From the NCBI GenBank assembly GCA_002803225.1, contig NXFV01000358.1, positions 1-17,648 on the forward strand: 17,648 bases of DNA, in the 5' to 3' direction. Below are positions 7,996-16,908 of the stretch, piece after piece (the stretch's first letter is position 1; each line of letters begins with the position of its first letter). The DNA is from Gamarada debralockiae. Lineage: Eukaryota > Ascomycota > Leotiomycetes > Helotiales > Hyphodiscaceae. The position numbers were made by a program, and so were the translations under genes. The notes below the pieces were generated by a model. It was not told the DNA's origin and did no database searches. It saw only the letters and a list, made by a program, of their open reading frames with translations.

Positions 7996-9598
7996 TTACA
8001 CTTGTAACCCACACCCACCTTAAAAGTGGATTCCCATCCTTAGCCGCACTAATATGTATCGTTCTAACTGTAGTGCTAGCCTGAAGACTTTACGGCGCGC
8101 CTGTTTTGATTCGTACATCCTGTCGACCAGGAGCGTGGATGATCAGCGACAGAAAGCCGGTTAGCTTGACTTCACAATAGGAATTGCATCCAGTTGTGTA
8201 AGCGCTGTTCTTATCTACAGGACAATTCCCATTCTCGTCGAGAATCTATCCTTTCTTTTGAGGGCAGCCATTGACGGGACGCCAAGAAAACCAATCTCGG
8301 TACAATCAGGTTGTTGTCTCCCCCCGAGGAGATTGCGGTTGTGGAGATATGTGATGTTGGAAGGAGCCCCTAGTTAGTTCAGTATGTGAGTTATACTTCA
8401 GGAGGCTTGAAGAGGAGGGCGGCACTGTACGTACTCTGAGCGTAGACTGCTGAAAGTAGCGACACGAGTAAAACCCCCTTTTTCACGATAGAGAATTGAA
8501 CGAGATAATTTCGCGGCCAGTCGAAAGTTTGGCCTTTCGATGGTATCCTTGTGCGAGAGCGCATAGTCGAGGACGATTTATAACCTTCATCGGCTACCGT
8601 CCAGTGCACATCTGAAAGATGGGTATGCAAGGAGGCAATTTTGGATCACGGTACCGTACTGACCGTGGAACAAGAGTTTAAGACATCTTGAACGATTCTG
8701 ATGGACTAGAGAAACAGGTTTTGTCACTATTAAGAGGGTTGATGGGGATGGGAATAATCTAGATGTAGATAGTGTCTGAATCTGGGAAGCGGTGTTGTTT
8801 ATGTACTTGATCAAGTACAATAACACCAGTCAACTGGCTCCTCCAACTTCCTCATTCTCGCTCGGACAGAACCTGCTCCTTAAATAGGTGCGAAGATAGC
8901 ATCACATCACCTATTTCGTTATTACGTGGAATTATCCATCTCCATTGAACCTTTGAGGATACTGTAAAATCCATTCTTTGATCCATTATAGGACTCTAGC
9001 GGGACGGCATCTGGCGCACGCAAATGAAGGAAGTCTGGGGGTAGCCAGGTCGTGGCATTATCTGCTAGTACTAAATGAATCAAGACCCATCGTTGGGGAT
9101 GTGGGTTGATCTGTTGGTCTCTTGAATTGAATGCACAGCAATTTAGGAGGAGATGAAAGGAGACCAATAAATAGAGATGCCGATTTGAAACTGAAGCCAG
9201 GATCTCGTCGACGCCGCATACGCGTGTATTAACACTTGCCACTTCAACGCATATCAGTTGCACTTGCAATAATTATATCGATTAGTAGTTCATTTCGCTG
9301 TTGGGGTCTGGTGGTGTTGTTCGGGCACGGACTGTTGGTGGCGGCAATGCCACCCGTTCCCGTGAGACTGACAGTTTGTGCAATATCGGCTAGGTGAGCG
9401 TTGGATTTTTGGGTGCGCAGCCATCCATGCTAGATAATTATATCATGGGAGGCCACATTTAACGCCTTATAATTTGGAATGAAATCCACAGCCCACTGTA
9501 CCAGCAGAATGGTTGGAAACTTGTTGGAGTTTGAAATAGTATGTATGTGCAAGCAATCACAACTGTAAACTCACAAGCAGAGAGGCAATTTTAGGCCC
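7996..9598. other. 1.6-kb stretch with no recognisable gene
   Basis: Minus-strand frames of 79-115 codons (8391-8826 and 8922-9269) have no motif I can name and no clear promoter or intron set, so I do not call them. A perfect 18-bp palindrome lies at 8802-8819. A single TTGAACGATT half-site, like the arm of the 25-bp palindromes, is at 8688-8697. Confidence 0.4.
8802..8819. repeat. 18-bp perfect palindrome
   Basis: TGTACTTGATCAAGTACA reads the same on both strands with no spacer. It has no gene call next to it. It could bind a dimeric regulator or be chance. Confidence 0.6.
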
Positions 9599-9606
9599 TA
9601 TAAATA
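9599..9606 (+). promoter_or_regulatory. TATA box
   Basis: TATAAATA is a full match to the eukaryotic TATA consensus. It is followed by C/T-rich sequence and no ATG until 9819, which opens only nine codons. It probably belonged to the gene whose 3' part is at 9966-10223. Confidence 0.45.
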
Positions 9607-9965
9607 TTGACTCCCTATCCTTCAAAGGTTGAAGCAACTTTGCTTTCTGTCAATATTTCAAAGTGTTTTGAACGACCCTTCCATACTTCCACTATTCGCC
9701 ATCGCTTCTCGAACGAAATCTCAACAAGTCGATCGCGTCATCTGTCTATTTAAGAGCTAGACGAGCCGAAACTCCTCGTACTGGTACTGACAATTCACCA
9801 GGCTTCTATTCAAGGCCAATGGAATACCACCTCACGGCCGGCTCCTGACTTGGGTCTGCCAATTCTGTGTACTCTCCTTACCTGAAGCGATTACTCGACC
9901 GAAGGTGATAACTTTAAGACTTGGAGCTCTTGTTGTCCCCTAGGCGTCAACAGAACCAACATTGG

Positions 9966-10223
9966 ATGGCACAACATGGATGTTGCATCGGTTGTTACAC
10001 TGGCAATGTAGCACTGGCGAACAATTTCAGTACGTGTGTCCACACTGTCGGCGAGGCAGTTGGAGGACTCAGCTCTTTCGCGACCGGCGAATGCGGATAC
10101 ATCGACTATATTGCTTTGAAGAAAGCTAGTTCGAAGAGCAGCGCATCAAAGAAGAGGATGGGCACACTTGTTGTGATGGCTGGAATGGTGGGCCTTGCGA
10201 CCGCGGTTTTGGGTGCGTTTTGA
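9966..10223 (+). CDS. 3' part of a small Cys-containing protein with GPI-type tail
   Basis: The frame open to the TGA at 10221-10223 encodes at least 85 residues from ATG 9966. It has five cysteines in the first half (6, 7, 10, 24, 43), a small-residue and Lys/Ser linker (about 52-64, KKASSKSSASKKR) and a hydrophobic C terminus (65-85, ends in VLGAF). That is the pattern of a fungal GPI-anchored or tail-anchored surface protein. A signal peptide is missing: ATG 9966 begins in the middle of the Cys region, so the real start must lie in an upstream exon or has been lost. CGTCAACAG at about 9945-9953 could be a splice acceptor, but I could not find a convincing first exon between the TATA box at 9599 and here. 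It may therefore be a decayed gene. The family is not recognised. Confidence 0.4.
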   Translation: MAQHGCCIGCYTGNVALANNFSTCVHTVGEAVGGLSSFATGECGYIDYIALKKASSKSSASKKRMGTLVVMAGMVGLATAVLGAF

Positions 10224-10725
10224 TGCCATGATGGGGAGACTAAGGAGGTGTTCAATTTGGAGCATAGTTGGATGAGTATAGAGAGGGACCTTGGCAATAT
10301 GAAGAACAAATAATCCAAGGAGTTCAGCTTCCATACCTTGAGCTTCCGTGATAAAGCGACACAAGTTGGGTGATTGAACCTGAGTCACACAATTCTAGGG
10401 ACTTGTTTCGGATTCTTGTATGACAGTACCGCTTGGCAATTTCAAAGTTGAGTCAGACTTGAGGAAAGTATCTATTGACCACAGCTACTGAACAGAGTGG
10501 ACGCTGTGACACTTTATGGCCTGCTGCAGCTCGTTCGACGTGCCCGACTCCTTTCATTGATCAGACTTGGAGGTGCTTAAACGACACCTTGTACTCCGTA
10601 CACGGCTTTGTGTTGTCTTCTCCCTTCACAGCTCCTTTAGCATATAGTCGATAAAGGATATTGTATATAGCGTAGATGCGATAATTTTGATCCAATCTGG
10701 TGATGAACGTGCAGGTTAGTTGAAG
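10224..10725. other. intergenic region upstream of the sorting-nexin gene
   Basis: No gene seen; the short frames on either strand have no motifs. It presumably holds the promoter of the gene starting at 10948, but I see no clear TATA box or known regulator site. Confidence 0.4.
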
Positions 10726-10947
10726 ATGGCAAGAGCAGAGAGCCAAAGAGAGGTTCATTGTGGCCCGTGCACGCTGCTAGCAAGTGGGCATGACGAAGCT
10801 CGGCTTTGGGCTTGGGCTGGAGGCTGGTTTGATCTTGAACATCCCAGGTTGACGCCGAATGATTGTTCTCTGCGTTTTCATCCACGACAACGACCTGCAC
10901 AACCTCCGTTTGCTTCGGATACCTCCAGACGGAGCCCGCGACCGCGC

Positions 10948-13100
10948 ATGATGTGGAACGACGAGGATAATAACCCTTACGGGACCAGCTTTGAGCGCCG
11001 CGATTCAACTGCCTCCTCTACTGCAAACCCCAATTCACCAGGTTCTCGTGAGTTTCTCTACCTCCTTGCTTTCACATGGTCACAAGATGATGGAATCCGT
11101 CTGTTTAGACGACAGCTCAGACACTGACGCCGATTGGTCTCACGTAGAACATGGCTACAACGCTCCCCATACTCCCTCAACAGTGAGCGACCAAGCCGAA
11201 GCTGGAACCGATTCAGCACCACAAAGATATGACAGTGACGAAGATGATGAGTATGGAGGATCTACACAGGTTGTCCCGAAAAGGAAGAAGGGTGGTTATG
11301 ATAGCCGGATTGAGCAAATCCTTTACGAGAACCCGGACCTGCCTATACTAATTGTTGATGCGGGAAAGAGCTCTGAAAGTGGAGGGAAATACACTGTTTA
11401 TACGATTAGAACTGGGGTACGGTCTGCAATCTTGATATGAGAGTTTATATTGATTCCAGTAGGATCTCGAGGTCCGACGACGGTACTCCGAATTTGCCTC
11501 CCTCAGAGATGCCCTGTCAAGATTACATCCCACTTTGATTATACCGCCAATTCCAGAGAAGCATACAGTGGCTGATTATGTAGCGAATCCAACCAAAGCA
11601 AAGCAAGATCAGCAGATAATCGATCTTCGAAAGCGCATGTTGGCAGTGTTCCTTAACAGGTGCAGACGAATGGATGAAGTCCGGAACGATGGGGTTTGGT
11701 GGAGATTCCTGGATCCAAATGCGAGCTGGGTATGTGGAGAGAGGTGAGGGATGCGCTGTTGCATGCTAACTATTCTAAGAACGAGGTTCTGCACTCCCAT
11801 CCGATCGCATCTATCCCGAAGTCCACTATGAAAGCCCCACCTCTCGACCCCGCCAACCCCTCCCCGGCTCATGCCTTCCTCCCTATCCCCGCGGCATCTG
11901 CCAAACTCAAGGCAACATCTGGTTCCTCTGTTAATGCACAAGGCATGCCGAATCAACCCACCGAATATATGGCAAGCCCGTCAACTGCTGCCCACACTGT
12001 CCCCGGCCACCAGATCTTTGGCAGATTCCCACCCGACTCCCAAAATCTCAGCGAGCAAGATCTCGACCCTTACTTTATCAACTTTGAGGCGGCGACGAAA
12101 GAGCTCGAACTTCTTCTGACAGGCCCGATGGAGAAAGTCAACCGCCGAACGTTAACACACCTCTCTTCATTATCATCAGACCTTGCGGAGCTTGGTGCTA
12201 GATTCAACGGTTTCTCGCTCTCCGAGCCCTCCCCATCCCTTGCCGCAGCTATTGAGAGAATTGGTCAAGCCGTGGACTCCTCATATATTGCTACGGAAGA
12301 GTTGTCAGGTTCCTTAGGAGCAAGCTTCGCCGAGCCTATGCGCGAGAGTGCTCAGTTCGCCGGTGTTGTGCGTAGCGTTCTTCGGTTCCGTGTCCTAAAG
12401 CGAGTACAACAAGAGATGACGAACGATGAGCTTGCCAAAAAAAGAGCACTTCTCGAATCACTGGAGAGAAGCGAGTCGGAAGCCAAGAGAATCGAGCAAT
12501 ATCTGAGCAGCAGCGGCACCGGAAGCTTACCTCGAAGATCGACATCCTCCGCACGAGATCCTCCTCATTCGAGACGAGAGAACAGCCAAGAAGACACCGC
12601 TTCGATTGACTCCGACTTCCCTCCTACCCATGGTGATACCCCTTCAGCCACGCAGGGTGCACCACAGACCGACGATTCGAGCTCGCCTTCCCATCGAAAG
12701 AGTTCAAGCGGCAACTTTATTACGAACAAGATCTTTGGCCGGATAAGCCATGCTGTTCATGGTGTTGTTGACGTTGATCCAGAACGGACTCGTAGAGACA
12801 CGATTGGCAAGACGAGGGAGTCGATCGGCCAATTGGAGCAAGCACAGCAGGCATCTGAGCAAGATGTTCGGAACGCTAGTGCGGGAATATTGAAAGATCT
12901 CAAGCGGTTCCAGTTGGAGAAGGAAGATGATTTGAAGCGGTATATGGTAAGCTTTCCCTATCTTCTCTCCCCGCGTCCTCGAAGCAATCTCTGACCCCTT
13001 GTAGCTTGCATATGCCAGAAGTCAAATCGAATGGGCGAAGAAGAACAAGGAGACGTGGGAAGAGGCAAGAGCCGAAGTCAACAAGATAGAGGAAGATTAA
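10948..13100 (+). CDS. snx41: sorting nexin Snx41/Atg20 family (PX-BAR), five exons
   Basis: Exons 10948-11047, 11148-11416, 11463-11729, 11780-12946 and 13005-13100 give about 632 residues, usual for the family. The N terminus (MMWNDEDNNPYG) is typical of fungal Snx41. The PX domain spans about 95-208 and has the phosphoinositide-binding RRRYSEF motif (128-134) and an IIPPIPEK loop. After a Pro/Ser-rich linker, a BAR-type helical region runs from about 310 to the end, split by a Ser-rich insert (about 460-527). The family binds PtdIns3P on endosomes and works as a heterodimer with Snx4 in endosome-to-Golgi retrieval and selective autophagy (Cvt, pexophagy). Intron 3 is clear: GTATGT donor, GCTAAC branch. 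The exon 2 acceptor is uncertain: 11108, 11120 and 11147 all keep the frame; I chose 11147 for the CTGAC branch at 11124. The donor at 11417 (GTACGG) is weak. Confidence 0.9.
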
Positions 13101-13445
13101 TGAATGAACGAACGAGGAAGCAAAATCCGGTCACGGGCGGTAATCGCAATAGGTGGGTGTTGTGACACGGATGGAGTTTTCGATAGTATTACGATCGAGT
13201 GTAATTAATCACGTGACATGACTGCGAGCGCAGTAATAGAGCAAGTCGTAGGACATGAAAACCATTCTCATGAACCTCTGATTCCTTATGAGAGCTTGAG
13301 GCATGGATTTGATTTTGGGGGTGTGGAACGTTGAATGGCAACCCATCTGAATATCTCCCAGAGAATCCTGAGTATACGGCGAGAACTCATTATGGGATGT
13401 GCATTTCAAGATCCCTAAACTTCCAATTCCTTATCCGTGCATCTC

Positions 13446-13470
13446 AACCGTTCAAATAATTTGACACAAT
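13446..13470. repeat. 25-bp palindrome, copy 3 (right arm decayed)
   Basis: AACCGTTCAAA, spacer TAA, TTTGACACAAT: same 11-3-11 length as the copies at 7329 and 7403, with an almost intact left arm and three changes in the right arm. It is preceded by GCATCTC, as is copy 4. Confidence 0.6.
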
Positions 13471-13978
13471 GGGAGAATTCCAACCCCTGGATATCCGGTC
13501 CTGACTCTTACCTAATTTGAATGGAAAATTTTAAGGTCGTAAATAGTATTCCCTATCCGCAAGTAGTGTTCACTGTCCAAGACTGAACTGTTGAACAGAA
13601 TTCGACGATTCAAAATCCCCCTCGTTAGTAACGCGCCTTCTCCGCAATTATGAAGTTTGGCTGTTGGCTGCGATTGTTTATTATTGATCTGGAATCATTT
13701 CAAGCCTCTCGCTTCCGCTGCCATGTTACCTACTAATCTAGATCCTAGTTTAGCCGCGACCACAGAGCATAGGACACGGGTGCATAAAAACGAGTTTAAT
13801 AAGCGGGGCGCATTTTAGCATTCAAGTGAGGTGAGTTTAATTTAACTCCCTATTTTCCGTCTGCAGAAGCTTTTCTGCAGATCATGTCTTGGTGGTGATG
13901 ATTACGGATCTTGCAGCTATTCTATAACCTCAATCTCACTGACGCACTCATCGGGCAGCCCCCTCATCTGCGCATCTC

Positions 13979-14003
13979 AGTCGTTCAAACGGTTTGGGCG
14001 ATT
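13979..14003. repeat. 25-bp palindrome, copy 4 (right arm decayed)
   Basis: AGTCGTTCAAA, spacer CGG, TTTGGGCGATT. The length is kept, with one change in the left arm and two in the right arm. GCATCTC precedes it, as for copy 3, so copies 3 and 4 share flanking sequence that copies 1 and 2 lack. Confidence 0.6.
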
Positions 14004-14059
14004 CAAAGTTCTTCAAATCATCAGCGGTAAGAAACCAGGAGACGGAACTGTTGAAGAGA

Positions 14060-14066
14060 TATAAAT
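14060..14066 (+). promoter_or_regulatory. TATA box of the SnoaL-like pseudogene
   Basis: TATAAAT about 136 bp upstream of the ATG at 14202, followed by C/T-rich leader sequence. Confidence 0.45.
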
Positions 14067-14201
14067 TGCTTGCCTTTCAGCTATCTTGGGAGATTCGAGT
14101 GATGTAGTTGTCGCAAGCAACGTCTTCCCACCTTCACCCTTTCATCTCCCCGATTGTCTCATGCTTTGAAGACCACCATTCCTATATTCGCAATAATCAG
14201 G

Positions 14202-15175
14202 ATGGCGACTTCGTTTTCCCTCCGGCCATACAAGGAATACGATTCTTTCTACGAGTCCCTCGTCCGCAAAAATCTCAGGGCCTCTACTCGTCCAACGGCC
14301 CTCTCGTTTCCCCTCCATCTCCCGGAACGTCAATTGCCTCCTCCTCATTTCCCGCGCCTCCTTTGTCTCCCGGCTCACCGGATTCAACACAACCTTCCAC
14401 GGCCTTGCGGTTCCGGACATCTACCATATCGTTGACGGTCATGTAGGAGCGGTGATGTAGAGCTTGCAAGGCCCACAAACAGGGATGTTTGACGGTATCC
14501 TGGTGCAAGGAAATAGTATCGATGTCCTGGGCGGCGAGCTAATGTCGTTCGATAAGGAAGCGCTCCTGTGGGATTTGAGAACCGTGGAGGAGATTGCTCT
14601 CGCCGAAAGCCAGCTCCTAGGTCAGAGGGAAGCAGGACCTCCTGTAATGAATCTCTCGAGTTTGTTAGTAGACGATCCGCAAGCAAGTCCTGGGTTCCGC
14701 CAACATTCTCGTCAAACCATAACGAGCGTCCACGAGAATTTCAATTCTGGGAACAAACGCAGCGAACTCCCATCTCGTATCCCCAAATATCAGCGTCATC
14801 CTTGGCTCCTCCAGCAACAGCACAGGTCCACAAGCCTTCGTCGAAATGATCGCAAAATGGTCAAAATCATTCCCAAATATGGTATACCATGACGACGCGG
14901 TGCTTGCTGATAGGAATCTCGGGGCTGTAGAGTGGGTGTGGGAGGGTACGCAGACCGGGGGCTATGCGGCGATGAATGGCATGGTGCTGGAGCCGAGTGA
15001 GAAGAGTGTTCGGATGAGAAGGTTCTTGTTCTTTGAGTTTGGAGAAGATGGGCTGATTGAGAAGGCTACGGCGGTATGGAATGATGACGTTATTGAGGAG
15101 CAGTTGAATGGGGACCAGCTTATCCTTGATTTGTCAGTTGGAATTACTTTGAAATGGGAAGAACGAGGAAGCTAA
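14202..15175 (+). pseudogene. broken two-domain SnoaL/NTF2-like gene
   Basis: Three frames together give a continuous protein-like reading. Frame 3 runs from ATG 14202 (MATSFSLRPYKEYDSFYESL). Near 14290-14310 it passes to frame 1, with RLTGFNTTFHGLAVPDIYHI and VDGHVGAVM, interrupted by a TAG at 14458-14460, then GGELMSFDKEALLWDLRTVE. Near 14777 a one-base shift leads to frame 2 (ISVILGSSSNSTGPQAFVEM, then WVWEGTQTGGYAAMNGMVLE and GEDGLIEKATAVWNDD) up to the TAA at 15173. The second part fits a SnoaL-like fold (polyketide-cyclase or ester-cyclase family): a conserved W, then GT..G...G, then an (E/D)DG.I strand. The first part looks like the end of a similar domain, so the ancestor probably had two in tandem. 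The TAG equals a CAG codon after a CpA-to-TpA change. Substrate and pathway are unknown, and no polyketide genes are nearby. Sequencing errors could explain the frameshifts but hardly all three lesions. Confidence 0.6.
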
Positions 15176-16061
15176 AGATGTTGAGCTGCTTTGAATACTT
15201 CGTAGCTACGGAATATCCAATGCCTTGTCAAAAGAGCTCCTAGGCACTGCCTAGTGCGCACAACGCACGAAATCCCCGAAATTTCCAACGATTCTTTTAC
15301 ACTGGAACCTAGGGACTCGAGATTAATCCATCTCTAGCACACAATTATATCAATTGGAAAACTACTGTATTGTCTACGGACTGAGCTATGCTGTAGAACT
15401 GTAGATGTCGCACCTGCCTCGTTTTGCACAAAGCACTTGCGGCTTGAAAGAGAGACCACTTCCGTTCTAGACTTCCCGACAGCGGCGGTCCTTCTCTAAG
15501 GCAAGAGTAACACCGAGGAACGCAATTGCCGCTGTTGTGCCATGTGCTACGTACATAAACCCAGGTTCTTCCTTCATCTTCCTCCATCTTCTTCCTCTTC
15601 TCCATCCACCATCCACTCTACCCGGACTCATCACTTGTGATCTGCAAATCCCATGCTGCTCTTGTTTTCGCACATGAACACTGTGCTCTTTCCACCAATT
15701 CTCTTCATCTTTCATCCCTTCGTCCATTCGTCGTTGGGGGCCGTACCTCATGGCTATGTCAATAACAATCATGAATCAATACTTTGTGGTAAGCTCCATT
15801 GGTCACTTCCCCAGTGAAGACTTGAAAAGAACAGTTGGAGAGAGCCATTAGTATCGCTACCGCGGTTCTTCGGAGCCATAGGGCTCTGGTAGTTCTCAAT
15901 GAGAACCCCATTTTTATCCCCGGGGGCGGGCTCCAGCCCAGTGGCTCTGACACTGGACCCCACAAAGTGGGAGAGTGGGGCAACAATTTTTGGCACCCAA
16001 CCTCGTCACTGACGATCATACTTTTTTTTAGGTATGAAGGCACGACTCCTCCAAAATTGAA
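15176..16061. other. intergenic region, pyrimidine-rich tract
   Basis: No gene seen. 15566-15635 is a strongly C/T-biased tract with repeated CTTC and CCATC words; the purine-rich minus-strand frame across it (EKRKKMEEDEG) is a product of that bias. CTAGGCA-C-TGCCTAG at 15240-15254 is a small hairpin. A T8 run lies near 16022. A minus-strand frame at 15759-16082 has no motif. Confidence 0.45.
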
Positions 16062-16376
16062 GCACTTCTCTCCGACCCTCACATACCTCCGACTCTTACA
16101 TACCTGCGACCCTCACTGCCTCGGTACGATGTCTTCGATAAACACTTGATAGTGATGAAAAGGGAGGACGACATGAGCTGTCACTGTCAGCAGACGCCAA
16201 GGACACGCGAGCTTCAATGCAGTACGACTTCTCCCTAGTCAACGCACTTTTCTCCGGCCCTCACATACCTCCGGTACAATGCCTTCGGTAAACACTCGAT
16301 AGTGATGAAAGGGGTGCCGATATGAGCTGTCACTATCAGCAAACGCCAAGAGCACTCGAATTTGAATGTAGTATTG
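16062..16376. repeat. two diverged tandem copies of a hairpin-containing repeat
   Basis: Copy 1 starts at 16062 (GCACTTCTCTCCGACCCTCA) and copy 2 at 16244 (GCACTTTTCTCCGGCCCTCA). They align through CATACCTCCG, TTCG(A/G)TAAACACT(T/C)GATAG, ATGAGCTGTCACT and AACGCCAAG..AC, to about 16228 and 16376. Copy 1 has about 30 extra bases with two more TACCT-type words. Each has an inverted repeat: in copy 2 GATAGTGA (16298) with TCACTATC (16330), perfect over 8 bp; in copy 1 GATAGTGA (16148) with TCACTGTC (16181), where the one change still allows a G-T pair. Confidence 0.75.
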
Positions 16377-16908
16377 AACAAGTAAGTCTCCCAACGCCTT
16401 ATGTTCACGACGAGTTCATCTGACATCGTGAGTTGCTAGGAGACGATTTGCCCAGCCTGACTCCGACCCCGAACAATAATGAAGCTTCTGTGGCCCTTAC
16501 TAATGACGTCGGACCGGTGCGAAAAAGCGATTTGATATTTCACCAAAGTTTTGGGTTCTCAAAGATACATATCTTGGTCAAAATGAAGGGAAGGATTTGA
16601 CCAGCACGCTGTGTTCAGCACTGTTGCCGCCGCTTGGTTCAGCCCAGAAGATAAATACACATGTAAACTTAGGAGATCTGAATACATTCCCACTTTGTAC
16701 CGCTCCCTTCCTTGAGGAAGCCATCTGCTCAGGTGATGATTCTGCTGATAGTGATTGGGAAGTGGCTTGTACCCACGTAAAAGTGCACTGCTGCATCGAA
16801 AACGGCAATCCCGGAATTGGCCAATTCGACAAGCTGATCAACTCAACCTTGGGCTGGCCAAAATGATCACCTCGCTGGCAGAACCAGTGCTTGTGCATGA
16901 GCGGACTA
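16377..16908. other. left flank of the Tc1/mariner element, no gene seen
   Basis: A plus-strand frame ends at 16866 (from about 16597, TTG only) and a minus-strand frame spans 16578-17039, but neither has an ATG in good context or a recognisable motif. This is the host DNA into which the element at 16909 inserted. Confidence 0.4.

Larger units (their letters stand above)
13101..14059. other. intergenic region with two diverged palindrome copies
   Basis: No gene seen. It carries two diverged copies of the 25-bp palindrome (13446-13470 and 13979-14003) and a small hairpin at 13861-13880 (CTGCAGAA, loop GCTT, TTCTGCAG). Confidence 0.5.

Noticed and set aside
8922..9269. 115-codon minus-strand frame
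   Set aside because: Composition is loosely protein-like, but I recognise no motif, start context or introns, so it was left as unassigned.
15345..15605. Lys/Glu-rich minus-strand frame
   Set aside because: The charged run comes from the polypyrimidine tract at about 15566-15635, not from a coiled-coil gene.
15759..16082. minus-strand frame containing ATGLEPAPGDKNG
   Set aside because: The phrase resembles spurious frames often annotated from non-coding DNA; no conserved domain is visible.
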